Counted from the stretch's first letter, positions 1 through 14,387 are shown. The stretch is DNA of 64,000 nucleotides from Certhia americana (GCA_018697195.1 CM031861.1:1520581-1584580); one strand, 5' to 3'. A program made the numbers and translations. The notes: generated by a model from the sequence alone, not told the origin.

Positions 1-2928
1 TATCTGCGTTTGGGGCTGGACAGGCATAAATCACCACTGGACCTAAGGCTCCCAACATGAAAGGACAGTTATGTAGCCATTCCTCCATCTGCACTGCCCG
101 GCACATTCCACAGGCTCTGCCCTGCCTTGGATTGCCTCACTGCAGCCACATCTCAAGGTGACAAAGTCTTGGGCACAGCAGTTCCCCGCTTTGCATCTGA
201 AAGCCAACAGCACCTCCAGGAGCCAGCCCCTCCATGCTGGGGGCTATGGGCTCCAGGCTGGGAGAGAGAGCAGAGCCCCCAGGCAGCCCTGAAATGCATC
301 AAGGAGGGGATCCTCTCCCCCTGCAGAGCAGGGATCCTGTCAAGGGCTGCTGTAAGGACCCGAACAAAGGAAACCATTTGCGGGGCAGGAAAAGAAGGAA
401 TTCTGTTAGTTTGGGAGAACTTATCTCCACAGGCGCAGGTATCACTGGTGAGAGACATTATCTGCACTTCCTTTTGGTTGCTTCCCTCTCTGCCAGCCTT
501 GCCTCTGCCTGGTCAGGGCTGAGCTGTTCAGCGTTTCATGGAAATCCTTTGCAAAAACCAAAGGAGACATAAAGCAAGTAAAGATGTATTTCTTTCTAGT
601 CCTAGAGCTTTTTGTGTGTTTCAAGCATATTTCTCGATGGAAACCTCTGCGTATGCTTGAATCCCAACCTGCTTCCTTGGGAAGGACCAAGACCTCATTG
701 CTTTTGAATGTCCCAAACATTATTATTGTTGTTGCTGTTACTGTTTTTATATTGGATTTTTAATTTAAAATATCATTTATTTGGATTATCAGGTGTCCCA
801 CATCCTTCGCAAGCAACAGAGATGAGATTTCAGTCTCTTTTTTCCTCTGACAGCCCTTATACAGAAAGTGTGGGGAAAAGCATATTGCAGAGACACAGAA
901 CAAAATGAAAACAAAATATGATGGATTTTAAACTCTGCATTTATGGTATAACATGCATAGCATCTCCTACTACTGCTTGCAACCCTCGAGCCCATTCTCC
1001 CAGATAATTTAACTCTGAAGTCACAGACTGTGACCAATGTTTTGCTGCACAGCACCAGATAAGGCCATACTTGCTTTTCTCCTCTCTTTTCAGAGTTTCT
1101 CAGATCCTCTGGAGATTTAGAGGAAATTTTGTCCCACAAAACAACCTCCAGAGATTTTAACCTCAACAATTTTACCCTCAGTTATGAAATCTGCAGTTTT
1201 CTGGGCTTTGCAACCTGGAAGCCAAGACAGAGGGTTAGTTTGGGCAGTTGCTCATTCTCAGCCACAGCTTCTGCTGTTTTCCTTTCACACTCAAAAATAC
1301 CCTGGAAGCCCTGCCCAGGGGGCAGGTGCTTTTGGGAGATAAAGGAGTAGTGTGAAAAATTTGGGAACTTATCCCAAACTGTACAATAAACTTGACATCT
1401 AATCTGCTGCTTGGGTTTGTAACACACCCAGCAGAGTTAAACTAATCGGCCACAGCAGCCCCTGCAGCCCTCCCTACGCTTTTCCCTGCCCATTCTACAG
1501 CAGCTCCAATTTGCTGGAGCTAAAGATGCTCCATCTGCAGATTTTCAGTTTTGCACATGCAGGCATTCACTCAGCCCTGGGCAGTAAACTCAGATGACAG
1601 TGGCAATGGCACCGAGGATTTCCTTCCCAGCTGGATTCCTCCACCAAGGGAGGACTTGGACATACACATGGTCTACTCACTGAATTTTATCAAGTTTCAG
1701 GTGCCTTTGGGCATGTGCAGGTCTTCAAAATGCAGAGACTTCAAACAAGGTTTTTGGGCATTAATTTTAGCTTACAGGAATAGTACCTGAATTTGACTTC
1801 TGTACCAATTCATATTCCTAAATCTGCTTTCTGACCTAGCCCTTAGTGACTAAGTGGCAGAGATTAAAATAACCACCCTTGATAATTCTCTAAATTCCTA
1901 AATTAAAAGCACTCCTCGGAGATACATAAATGGTTTGCCTGTTTCACATAGACCAGAAAATCAGGACCAAAGTCCAAGCAAAAATGACATATCAAAACAC
2001 CAGCTGAAACAGAAGGTTCCAGCTGTTTCAAATGCCACTAAACCACAATGATTATTGCTAACATAAATAAAACAAAATCTTAATCCAGTTTTATCAAGGA
2101 GTTACTAACCATATTTCTCTGTTCTTCCAGTAGTTTTATGAGAGCGTATTTTCATAAGCAAGGAGAAGGATGGCATATTGGGGACCACTTTCCCTTGTAC
2201 TGTTGGAAAACCTCAAACAGCCCTAAATGCATCTAGCAAACAACTGAACTTGGTCAATTCACATGGAGTAGAAAAAAAGCTGTCAAACCAAGGTCTAAAT
2301 CATGTCCTTGCTAAGTAGCTTGACTTGTGGTGGGGATTTTATTGGACAATGCCACTTCCTTGTGACCACCACAAATGATAACAGTTGCAAGAGCTTTGCA
2401 GTTGCTAAACCAAAGGAATGGCTGGAATTTTGGTAAAGTCTTTGCAGTGTCAGCCCAGGCTGACATTTTGTACTTTAAAATCTATCTTTAAGCAACTAAA
2501 TAGGTGAGAGAGCACTCCAGAAGCTAGCAAGACAAAGGAAAATGAATATCAAAGCCTGCAAATGCCGAGCTGCTGCACTTTTGCTATGCTCCAGGGTTGT
2601 GGTGAAGGGTTTGGGTCGTTTCATTTGCAGACTTGTGGCTCCCTTCATTCCAGTAACAAAAACGCCAATAGCATTTCTAAATTAAACCCAGCATCTTGTC
2701 CCTTCTATTTAGGGCAGCTTTTTCTCTGGCCCACCACATCTCCAATCACAATGCCAGCTCTCTCATGCCATCTGTGTAAACTTCCCTCCACTGCTTCCAA
2801 AAGTGCCTTTTTTTTCCACTGCTGGGATCCTCCAACGAAGGAGAAAATGTTCAAGATGAGTTCAGTGAGCGATGATATTTTTTTTTTTCCAGCTGAATTA
2901 AACTGATCACAAAAATTTCCCCTTTCTC

Positions 2929-2990
2929 TTTTTTTTTTTTTTTTTTGTTTTTTTTTTGTTTTGTTTTGTTTTGGGTTTTTTTGTTTTTCT
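2929..2990 (+). repeat. T-rich / GTTTT simple repeat
   Basis: A long T run followed by GTTTTGTTTTGTTTTG units. On the reverse strand it produces a lysine-rich spurious ORF. Confidence 0.85.
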
Positions 2991-5439
2991 CAATTCCCAC
3001 CGTTATGATACTCTCCAAAACAGTCTCTGAGAACCCTAATTCTGGTTCTTTATGATTGTGGATGGGGGAGGAAGAGCACTGAAGTTTGATGCTGTTTGAA
3101 GTGTCATTGCAATTCCCCAGCATTCCAAAAGAATAATGGCTAAAGGAAGATATTTTTAAGGATGCCAAGGAGAAGGTCTGCAGCAGGACATAGAAAAGGG
3201 AAACCTGACCTTTCTGGAAGTTAATTCACTTTCATGGAAGCAGAGGAGCCATAGGGCAGGACTGTTCCCCTCCAGGGATGTGCTGCTTCTATAAAAACGT
3301 CCCTCTTTTGGAGACCCAGAGTTGGATCTCTCCATGGCTGTCAGTGGATGGTGCTTTGAATCCCAGTGATTTTCACCAGGACTTGTGCTTCTACACCTTT
3401 TAGGAGACTTTGATCTCCTGCCTCTAGTTGTTTATCCGGGCATTTCTTTGCAAAGTTTGCACCATTCCAGGAGCTACCAGGAGCTGTTGGGAATTGGCAT
3501 GGGGATAAGTTAATGGGGTGCAAAGGGGTGAAAATGCAAGAATTACTTTTTTTTGCTGTACTTGCTGAGGGACTTAGAATGGCAGATTTCTACTGGAGAA
3601 GTGAGGATGACAGTGCCTGAACATCTGGGTGAACAGCTGGAACCCACTGTCTCTCTTTCCCCTCTGTAAAATACAATCCTTTGTCCTTAGTTAATAACTG
3701 TAATTCCCTGTTTTCCCATTACAATCAGCCTATATGTTTATGTTTGAATAACAAGGTAGCTTAGAGGAAAAAAAAATTCCAAATAATTGTTCTGCAAACA
3801 ATATTGTTCTTTCACATGAACACAACGATGGAGTTGTGTTCACAAACTCCCTGTTACCAATATAAATAATTACAAAACCATAAAGAAAAATAAATGCACA
3901 CAATAACCAAAGGTCTAAACCCACCACTACTAAACAGCACTTCATAACTGTGGCTCTGAATTATTACTGCCCCACCAGCACAGCCACAATATCTGCCTTC
4001 ATAAAATCCTCCACTTCACAAATTAAATGGATTAGACAATTAAGAAAGCCTATGTTTAGTCCACAAAGTGAAACCTCCATCACTGTAACATGACAATGAA
4101 CCCACGTTTTCAAAAACGGTAACATTTTCATTCCCTGGAGTGGGAATGTGTGATCCACACCTCCTTGCTCCCTATCTATCCCACTGGGAGCTGTGTGTGT
4201 GCATGAACACACCCTGCCACTCAGCAGTGCTGTGGGTGCCTGGGACTGCCAGGAGCTGCCCTTTCCTTGCTGCTCCCATCACTGGAGCTGCAGACAGATC
4301 CCTGCCTCTGTGTTTTCCTACCATGTGCCAGGAGATGCCTGTTATAACTCCCAAAACATGTTGGCTGCAGAGCGCTGCCCGATTACCTTAGCCCTATAAA
4401 TAGGACAAAAACACACCTATGGGGGATGATGTAAGACCATGTCTGTGTTTCCCTCTGAGCAGCATCTCTAGAGCAGCTGCTGACACTTTGCTGGTTGCAT
4501 TTCACTTGTAACATCTCAGCCTTTGCCAACTGGATTTTTTTCACCCTCTCTGCAGATGGCCAGGTGTTGTTACCACTCCACCCACGTGCCTGAGCCCGCT
4601 CACAGTCCCGCTCCTGGCAAAATTCAATCTTTGCTCATTTCTTGACCCGTGCTCATCTTTGCATTGCTTTTTAATTAATCCACGGTTAGCTGAAGCTCCT
4701 GCCAGAAATCAATGATTTCCTTTCAGTTCCTGTTAAAGATTTTTCATTTCCCTAAATTTGCAGCACGTTGCTCCGGAGCTGTTAACAGCACACTTTTCTC
4801 TCATTATCAAATCAGCGAGGAACGGGGTCAATGAAGCAAAAAACACAAACCCAGTGCTGAAGACCTTCAGGCTTAAAGACATTTCTATCTGTCCCAGACA
4901 CACTGCAAATGAAAACATGGTCTCTTGCCACTTTGGAAGCTACAGGCCAGATCCTCCCTGGGTGTAAAGCACCAGGTTTTGGGACACATCATTTCCTGAA
5001 TGTAGAGTATTTGGCAATTAGCCTGTCTACTCTCTAGCTTGGGGGAGAGCTGCCTGTGAAACTGTCCTTAAGACAGGAATCACTGGAGTTTTCTAAATGC
5101 AAATTTTCATACCCTTTTATTCTGGCAAGCAGAATGTGGTGTTCTGTGCAGAGCTCAGGGGATGCTCTCATTGAGGATGTCTCTTTGTGCCACTGCTCAA
5201 CGCTTCACCTCTTAGCACTTTTACTGAGTAAAATTCTAATATTCAGGGGGTTCAGTTTTCATCCTGGGGTTCAGTTTTCAAGGCACTGGCAAATGGAAAG
5301 AGCCTTAAAATTCCCCAGACTTCCTAATAGTGTTTGCTTTAAAAAGACAAGACGAACAAATCACACAAAAGAGAGTGGTGAACATACCTACCTGTTTTCT
5401 TAAAGGACATTAGAGGCAAATCACTATTTAGCTCAGTGA

Positions 5440-5860
5440 AGGAAAATGCAAATTAAAACACATTTTAAGGTAGTTTATCAGGTAGACCATGTGCTCAGCA
5501 AGGTCTGTGAGCTGCACACACCAGATCTCAGCCCAGTTACAGCATCCTCTGTGGCCCAACCCATGCTCACCAGGCATGTGAATCAAATTAAACTTTTAAC
5601 TTCTTTTCTCCAGTTACCCTTCTGTGAATTTGGGTCTAAATTTTCAGAAAATTGCACGCGCCGTTCCTACGATTATGCATGTAATCAATTAGTTATTTAT
5701 GTGCACAACTACTGTGACCAGGTATGCAAATCCCCGAGCAGCTCTTGCCATTTTCCGATAATTTAGCCCTTTGTCGTTCACCCACCCACTTTTGTTCGAA
5801 GCACCAAGTTCATGGAAATTTAACTCATTCGAAACATATGTGGAGATCCATACGAAGTGC
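5440..5860. promoter_or_regulatory. Candidate conserved non-coding element
   Basis: This stretch is high-complexity and carries a perfect octamer ATGCAAAT (5,724-5,731), homeodomain-rich TAATCAATTAGTTATTTAT (5,682-5,700) and several TTCGAA/ATTCGAAAC words, which suggests an enhancer-like element. No alignment was possible, so this is inference from motif clustering. Confidence 0.3.
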
Positions 5861-5899
5861 CCAAAAGCGTCACAAAGAGAAAGGATAACCTTGTTGTTA

Positions 5900-5995
5900 A
5901 GGCAGGAGAGCACGAAATCTGGTTTCCATTCTGAGTTCTGCCACACATTTCCTGTGTAACCTTGGGCAAGTCATGAACTGTAACCCAGCTCAGTG
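5900..5995 (+). mobile_element. MIR-like SINE fossil
   Basis: GAGTTCTGCCAC followed by CCTGTGTAACCTTGGGCAAG and TCATGAACTG resembles the MIR core (AGCTCTGCCAC, then GTGTGACCTTGGGCAAGTCA). Divergence is high, as expected for an amniote-age element. Confidence 0.6.
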
Positions 5996-8041
5996 GAGCT
6001 GACCTACATGGAAAAGCAGACAGAGCCATCCTTGCTCAGAGAGGTTATTGAGGCCTTTTGTGTGTTAGTACACAGGAGAAATATCAAAACAAGTAAGTGG
6101 AAGATGCTAAAGAATTATAAGATAGCAGCAGCGGTAGATCAGTAACGAGAGATGATCCGTACTCAGTGAAAAAACATCAAGTGAAGGGGCAAATTGAGAA
6201 CTGAGCAAAGAAAACAGCAAATTCAAGCAGGGAGATGAAAGAGAACCAAATGGTAATAGTGAGAATGAGCAGGCATGTGAGTAATTAACCTTTATACAGC
6301 AATTTTTACTGTCCTGCTTGTTCTTGTCCTTTCACAAAGGGCCACAGTGTCAGGAGATATTTGAGAAGAACTGGGCTGGTTAATATGGCACTGGCCACCT
6401 CACAAGCTCTCTGATAGGCATGAATTATTCTTCATTAATCAGGGTAATCCTGACAGGGTTATTAATGCCAGGTATTAGCCAAAAGCTGGTGGAGAACATT
6501 GTGTTATTGAAGCAATTACTGTAGCTGTGTTCAGTTAGAGGGAAACTTGCACTCTCTGTTTCCCTACACACCAGAACAGAACTGCAAAGTCACTTCTGTG
6601 GCTGCCATGGCTTCCTCCTTTTTGGATGAGACACGGTTAGATTTGCACATTACTTCACTAAATGTTAGGGGTACAGCCTCCTGGGAGCCCTGCAAATCAT
6701 AACATATTCTGAGAGAACACACCTCCTGTAAAAAATTACCTAATTTCCTAGCTGACCTAGATATGGCACTCACACTGACATCATTAGGAGTCTCGAGCAG
6801 ACTGATTGCAGTATCTGCCCCAAATTTATGACTGAATACAGCAAAATGTTCAATATCCTCAGACCCAACTGGGCTAAAATATTACAATTGGGGCTCCATG
6901 ATTCAGAAAAAAAGTCTTTCCTGATGAAAAATGAAACAAAGTTTTTGGAATTTATTAAAGATTGTAGCTCTTCACCCTCTAAAAAATAATTTAGTGGGTC
7001 TTCATTTCACACGTGATATGCTTTGGAAGAATTTGGAAATAAGAAAAATGAACATTGAATGAACAAAGAAAATGCTGGTACATTAATTATAAGGATTTCT
7101 GAGCTTCTGGTAAACCTTAGACAATATTCCTTGACACACAAACCTCTGAAGGAATTGTAATCCTGCCAGTCTGGGGGGCAGTGGCGCCTCCCATTTTATC
7201 CCACCCTGTTCCTTCACCCTAGAATCCTGCATGGAAAAACCACAGTGATTCCCATTACCTGCTTGGAAGTGAGAAGGCTGCAAGGGATGGGTGTGAGTGC
7301 ATCAGCCTCCTGAGTCCCCTGGAATCAATCCCTGTTTGATTTGGAGTATATCTTTTGGAAAAAGATATCATCTTGATTTAAAATGTTCCAGTGAGGGAAA
7401 ATAGGCTATAAACATCAGGAAATTATTTAAATGGCTAATTAAACTCAATTAAAAACCTGTGATGATCAGAAAGGATCTTCACAGGGGTCCTTATCAGCTA
7501 CAGAGAAGGAGCCCAGATTTATTTGTTTTTTTACAGGTCAGTTGCACCTGTGTAATGATACTTTTTTTTTTTTGAATACAAAAACACATTGTAAAGTCCT
7601 GGCCAGCAGAATGATTAGAAGAGTTACCATCCCCTTCCAGATCGTGTGAGGTGTCTAAACATAATCTGAAAAAATTGGAGATAATAGCTGTGTGCTGTGG
7701 GAGCAGCTCCACCATGCTTCAGCTGGTCTTCATTCCTCTATCTGAGCTAAAGTCACTGGAAAAAACCAGGCACTTCCACAACATGATTCACTGGATCTTA
7801 GTTATGCACCTACCTCGTGTTTGGAGGCATGAATCACTTTTGCAGTATGTGTGGCAGTTAACCAGGAAAAGGCCAGATGGAACAGTGCCTGATGGAAAAC
7901 GCTCTGCAGGGCCAGGGTGGAGAGCCTGGGGACAGAGCCTCACACCAGTGCCTGCCATGAGGGACCTGCTGGGGTTTCACACCCACCTGAGGTGCTGCCT
8001 TCACAGCAGGGGTTCAGTTGTTGGTGTTTCTGCCCAGCCTG

Positions 8042-8519
8042 TGATGCCTTAACTTTTAGCTTTTATATTTTTTAGATTCTGTGCTGTTTTAGTGGGTAGT
8101 TCTGGGTTTCATATTAAGGGCTACTAAGCTCTCTTCACAGAGTAGATAGACAAAACAACTCCTTCTCTAGCTTGGCACCAAGGACAGCCAATGCAAATTT
8201 CAGGCCCAAGAGCATAAACAATGGTGAAGTGGGAAAAAAAAAAAAAAAAAAAAACAAAAAAACAAAGAGGATGGAGCTTCATAACCTGAAGCTATAACTG
8301 GACAATTAACTCCAATAATCAAATGGATCAGAACTTATAAAAGTGTGAGGCCTTGTGACCGGGTGTCCATTTTGTGACCATTTTGAGGTTCAACCTGGGT
8401 GTAACCTGGCTAAGCTCTTGCTCTGCCCAGGTGTACCCATTGATACCTTTTAATAAATCCCTGCTTTTTCCTTTTGCTCGGTCTAGTCTCTGTTCCAGGT
8501 CAGCCTCCAGAAGGCATCA
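8042..8519 (+). mobile_element. Probable solo LTR of an endogenous retrovirus
   Basis: The segment has LTR architecture. A TATA-like TTATAAAAG lies at 8,336-8,344, about 110 bp before AATAAA (8,451-8,456) followed by TCCCTGCTTTTTCC, and a T-rich, GT-containing U5 ends near GGCATCA at 8,519. A TG at 8,042 fits the left end, giving about 478 bp. No exact target-site duplication could be read at those ends, so the borders are approximate. An A tract (about 8,231-8,253) interrupts the U3 part. No gag, pol or env remnant adjoins it. The 8,374-8,661 ORF over it is not a viral gene. Confidence 0.6.
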
Positions 8520-9289
8520 GCTGAACCCCTGCAGAGCTCCAAGACCAGGCTGGCTTGGCCCAACCATACATTCACGGGCACTTGTTTCTCTTTCTTCAGA
8601 CAGATTATCCCCTCCAGCATGTCAGAAATACCTGCTCCCTCCCCTATCTGGGTTTTTCTAACCCCACAGGTTTTGTAAGCAGTCACAACTTTGGAATTTG
8701 ATCTCGAAGGGGATTCCTTCCAGTGCAAATAGAGTTAACTCTGGGAATAACACTCCTTAAAACAAAAGTTCCTTGAAGGAGAGCCTCAATCTTTCACTTT
8801 CTCTCTGTGTGGTGCTCACCTACAGGCCCTAGAGAGTTAATAACCACAATGCAGTGTTACGCAGATAGAAACTTAAAACAAGAGGTCAGATGGGGAACTC
8901 AGCTTTCATCCATGGCTGGGGTCATCACTGGAATGCAAAGAGATCATTTCATTTATAGAAGGCTCAGTAATTTTGGAAGAAATATCATCTACCCCCTTCT
9001 CCACTCTCCAAAGAAATTACCTAATAGTTTCCAATTGAGATGACTTTTAAAAGAATTTGGGTTTGATTCAGCCATCGTCTCAGAATAAGGAAAAGTATTT
9101 TACTCTTCAATTGTAATTTTCATTAGTTGCCTAATGCCAGTTGAAAGTCACACCATTCCTCAACCTAACACATGCTTCTTGAATTTTCACTTCCTTTGAT
9201 AATAGAACAGAATACATAGGTGAAAGTAATAATCTGATGTACCTCTAGCCCAAGATCCAAAAAGTTCCTTAAGGAACTGGATTTAATTT

Positions 9290-9425
9290 CCAGGCAGGGA
9301 AGATGAGTCAGAAGGAGCTCTAGAGCTTTGTCTGGGATCACACAACAAGCCAGCAGTTGACCTGGGAATAAAATCCAGGTGTACTCTTTAACTTCCATGT
9401 GCCATCCTCTAACCAACACTACCAT
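9290..9425 (-). mobile_element. MIR-like SINE fossil (reverse)
   Basis: GGATCACACAACAAGCCAGC, then TTGACCTGGGAATAAAATCC and CATCCTCTAACCAACACTAC resemble the reverse complement of MIR (GGTCACACAGC, AACCCAGGTCT, CTTAACCACTA). The fit over more than 100 bp is good despite substitutions. Confidence 0.6.
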
Positions 9426-12400
9426 CCCAATTCCTTCTCTCTACAGCTATGTCTGATTTTAGCAATGTTGGGAAAGGGCAGTTTTTGTGCAAGATTCTGA
9501 AGAAGAGCATGTTTTCTTGCCTGAACCTGTCAAATATTAAAATAGTGCTTTGTTTTGCTTTCATGGGTAAGAAAATGTCTATCCCACCTGTCAGTTCCTG
9601 CCACAGAAATGATAACTCTGACAAACCTCAATGCTCGTGTCTGCTGTCGAAAGATCTGGTCGCTGAAAAGACGAAAAATGTGGTTTAGAGTGGAAAAAAC
9701 CATTCAGCTGTTTTGACAAATATATTTGAGGTAGACTTTCTTTCTGTGTCCTCTGACAAAGCTTTTTAAATGTTATTTGCCAACTACAGAGTGTATTGTT
9801 GGTGTACACATTCAAAAGTAGTCCTTAGGTCTGACCTAAGGAGGAAGGGGCTGTTTCAGGAGGGCAAGGCCCAGCTACAAAGAAGTAATAATAGAGATGC
9901 CTTTGAGGACAGGGATGCCTGCAGAAAGCCACAGAGATTCCTCCTTTTGTCTCCAGACAGATGACAAGGACCAGGATTCTTTCACACACAGAAAGAAACA
10001 ATTGCTGGGTGCTTGAAGGAAATTCAGTTGAGCCTCAGATACTGTAAACTACAAATCTTTTTTTCATGCAGAAGAAAAATAAGAAGGTTGCAAATACATC
10101 AATATCGAGTTATTTGAGATTTTTTTCAAATCGTCAGGCAAAAACTTTCTCTGGTTCCTCCCACAAAATGCCTTGGGAACTTGCTGCAGACCCCAACTGT
10201 CAAGGAGTTGCCCTTTTTGTTCGGTCTAAAATACGTCTATATTTTTCTCCTCCCCAATTAGATAATCTTTATTTTTCATTCACCTCAGGCCTAGCTGCAT
10301 CACTTTGACCTCTCTGTGAGGCCTGGGTAAATCCTGGAGATGCTGGGCCACAATTCTTAAGAAGGAAACTTCAAGTTCTTTCCGCTTCAGTTGCCCTTCA
10401 CATGTCTGAGGCAGTTAACGCTGCTGCCCCATAGTCTGCGTGGCAGGAGCTGTGTGCTGGCTGTGGCACCCATTGTCTGCATTTTTCCTCTCGTTAGTCT
10501 CCTTGACCTTTCATTGTCTTACTCCTGCAGTGTCAGGTCAGACTTAGTGTAGGTCTCCCTTCACTGAGGACCCCTTTCCTTTCGTGGATCACTAAGCAGG
10601 ACAATTGCTCTATCCATCTTTTCAGGGTCTATTGTTGAGCCCCCCCTGAGCTGAGAAAGGTTTGATTCACTGGGAAACCATTTTGGTCAAAGGGAAACCT
10701 GACTATGTGTCCTTTTAGGAACTCTGTCTTAATCACTGACTTTTTTATCTGGGATATGAAGAGGATTCAGGAGATCAAAAGGTTTGGGAGTACATGGGTT
10801 TGACCACATTTTTCCTGGAAATAATGGGAAACCTCCACTGAAAAATGAGCTCCGTTACAATGGGCAAACAAGAAGGAAAGCCACATGGTGTTCCCAGAGC
10901 ATTCTGAATCGTCAGACCTTCAATAGCTTCCATAGAGAAGGGAAAAAGTAAACAGAAAATGTAAATGGAATGTAATAATTAATGGACCTAAAGAAACAGA
11001 CTCATTTGATTTGCGCATAATCGCTGCCTTTAAAAAAGAGATAAGTCAAAAGGGATCGACAGAGCAGATGGAGAAGGCTGAGGACTGGAGGTTCAGTCTG
11101 GCTGAGTATACAGTGGGTGTGTGTGGGATGGCTCAGGATCAGCAGCTTGTCTCACCTCCACCAGTGGTTGCACATCCAACAGCCCCACTGACTTCCCAGG
11201 AAAAGCCACCGAGATCCTGCTGGAACATCACAGCGCAGCTGTGCTGGGTCTGAAGTCAGTCCTGCTGATGCCTTGAACGTCTCCTCCTGCATGGAAACCC
11301 TGACCAATATTAGCAATTATGAGGCCAAATTATATAAGACAATCATGAAACTTCCACACTTACGAGGAAGTTCACCAGCAGCAACCCTTCCCATGCAGGC
11401 AGCTCTTGAAACAGAGATGTAGGCGCCTCTTTATTTTCCAAATATCAGATCATTTGATTCAAGGACTTACTGAAAAACAGGAAGAATGAAAATGCCTGTT
11501 TCCCTGCACTGTAGCTGGAACACTTTTACCTACTCTTGTGCCAAAATGCTTTTATAAATGAACACTTAGCTCTTCCTTCAGCCAGCCATTACCTCTGCAC
11601 AGAGTCAGCTCAAGCCTCTTCAACATGCAAAGCTGAAAGTTGCAGTGTAAGACAAAAGAGAGGAAATGGACTGGTCTTGGGAAGGCAGGAGAGCAAAGGG
11701 AGGAACTCGGACAGAAAACCGTGGAGAGCTGGACTCATATTCCTGCTATCAATAAGATGAAAGAAAAAAATGTAAGCAAAAGCCAGTGACTCAACTTTTC
11801 CCTTTGACCCAGGCAAAGTCAACAGGGAGCCAGGTTGTTTGCCTTTCTCCAGGGATCTACTTTTCCCAGCAATTATCCAAGCTTCTCCTTAAATTTTTTC
11901 CCCAAAACTTTTAGCAGGAGGAATTTAGGATTTTGCTTTGGAACGTACCCCAATTTGAGCTAAAGTTTGTATCAAAACTTCAGTACATGATGAGACCTTC
12001 ACCCGAGAAAGAGAAAAAAACACAATTGGATAGTGAACATCTCTGCACTGGCTTTTGGATGAGGAGCTACTGTTGACCCTAAACAAGGAGATTAAACAGA
12101 CTAAACATTTCTTCTCCAACCAAAAAAAAAAAAAAAAGAGGGAAAAAATCCTTTCAGAAAGACAGAAAAGTCAAAATAAAAGAAAAAATCCTTTCTGCCA
12201 TGAAGAGTAAAAAGTGATAATATCTACATCTGTGGTATTTCAGGGGTACATAGGTGTAGAATTCAATGACATGTGAACTGTTCCTGTCTTCTACAGTGAA
12301 ATTGCTGAAACTGGCATTTCTTGGATGAAACACAGACAGAATTGTGATATTTACATTAAGTATGATGAGGAGAATAATTTTTTTTCTTTACTAGCACATA

Positions 12401-14387
12401 TTGCCATGGAAAGAATAATAATATTTACAGTAACTTTAGTGCCACCTTGATTTGCTGCTTCCATTTGATTTCCCAGTGTCAACTGATCACTTCAGGTCAG
12501 CAGTGTCACTTTCTGCCAACATTACCAAATGGAAGTGTTCAGGAGATTAAATATGCTTGCATTTACATATGAGAGGAAGGGGAAAAGTGATACAAGCATT
12601 TCCTGTACTGTAGGAAATGTGACTGTGACTGGCTTGTTGACAAAATTCTGCTCCACAAATGCCTTTAGTCCTGATCCTTAGTGACACTAAATATTGATTT
12701 TTCTATTAATGAGGTCACAAATATAAGAGAGAAAAGAAGTGATCAGTGAAGGAAAGCACAAGTATTTCTGCTGATCTGGTGGAATCAGGGTAGCTGCAGC
12801 TTCAAATTCCCCAAGTCAGAGCAGTACTGTGGGATATACTCCAGCCATTCCAGGGAAGCCCTTGGCAAAATGGAAGTGCATGGTTAAGATTATTTGGAAA
12901 ACTGCAGAGTTTTACGTGCACTTTAAGCTTGAACAAGAGAGCTTTGCTGAACAGGGCTAAGGATCTAATGACTGGCTTGTGTATTTACAGAAGTTTGGTC
13001 CAAGGACATCCTGGAGGAAATACCTTTAAGTGGGCATGAGGAATTGTTTTCCATTTCCCTGGTGACTGCACCTCTTTGCCTGTGGAAACCGCAAGATTTC
13101 CCAGGTATCCTCACAGCTCGGTCTTTCTTGATGAGCTAACTTGGGTAAAATTTGTTACGGCCCCCAGGAGAAATTAATTCCCCTGATTAGACTGAGAATC
13201 TAACTTTGCACAGCTAAGTAATTTGGGAAGTTTCATACTGCCTTCTCTGCCAGCAGATTGGTGGAGGCAGGACCTCCAACAAAGTCATGGCCAAAGGAGG
13301 AGTGTCACCTTTTCCATTTGCATGCTTGGATCAGGAGGAGGATTTTCTCTCCCCATCCTAAACTCCTACTGAAATGAGCAATCCTGCTCCTCACAAAGGA
13401 CTGCTGCACATTTAACTGGAACGGCAATATGGTCACTTGCATTGCTGAAGACTTAAGGTTTGTAATATGATTGAGCTAATTGCTTCCAGAGGGAAAGATA
13501 CAGAAAGAAGCTGTAAAAAAGTATCCAATATTTGAAAATCAGGTTTCTCCCCAACTAATTATGTTTGCAGAGCTTTAAATGTCAGGTGGAACACAAATTG
13601 TTAACTATTTTTCTTGCCATTATGTGCATTTTTTGTCTTTTGTTAAATCTTTTCTCCACTATTGCTTCATGCTAATAGCTCCAATAGTAAAATACACAAC
13701 AGACAGGTGGGCAAAATGAGAGTGCATTCTGACTAATTAGCTCCAATTAGCAACTAACTATTGATGTTCTCTTCAACCTTGCAATCTTCTAATCTTGAGG
13801 CACCGAGTAAGTGTAAAGTTGTCTTAACTCCTCTTTTGTAATAACAAAGACAGTAGCTGGTTAAAGTCACAGGAAAGATTCCCATTAACTTCAGCGCTCT
13901 GTGAATCAAGCTCTTGATATATATAGAAGGCCCCTGAAAACAGAGTTTTGTTTTTTAATGTATTGTCTCATTTGTTGAATAGCGTGGCTGGCTGCCCAGT
14001 GTTATGGCAGTTCACAATGACTATTCTTCCCACCCATTCTCCTTCTCCTCCTTCCATTAATCAGTGATGGGTCAAATTCAAATGTTTTGGAAGTTCTGTC
14101 TGGTTTTGATGTGAGGGTACATAAAAATATCTACAAAGTGGTTATTAGGGTGCTTGGTGTGGCTGCATTTGTCCTGGGGAAACCTCCCCCTCCTCTCTGA
14201 GGGCAGCAGCACATTTTGTGGGAAGGTTGGCAGCTCTACAAGGTCTTCTTTGAGGCGGGCTCCACTCCCTCTGCCCCAGTGGTACATCCATCATTTTTGG
14301 TTTTCCTTTCCAAAATGCTTTTCACAAAAGTCACTTCCTCGTTTCACATTACTCCATGCTTTGTGAATTCAGATTGAGACATGCTGT

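Larger units (their letters stand above)
1..8041. other. Gene-poor upstream DNA, no supported gene
   Basis: Apart from the T-rich tract, the MIR-like fossil and the motif-rich block at 5.44-5.86 kb, I see only ordinary non-coding sequence. ORFs are at most 133 codons, start at arbitrary positions, overlap on both strands and have no family motifs, splice-consistent neighbours or codon bias. Confidence 0.7.
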
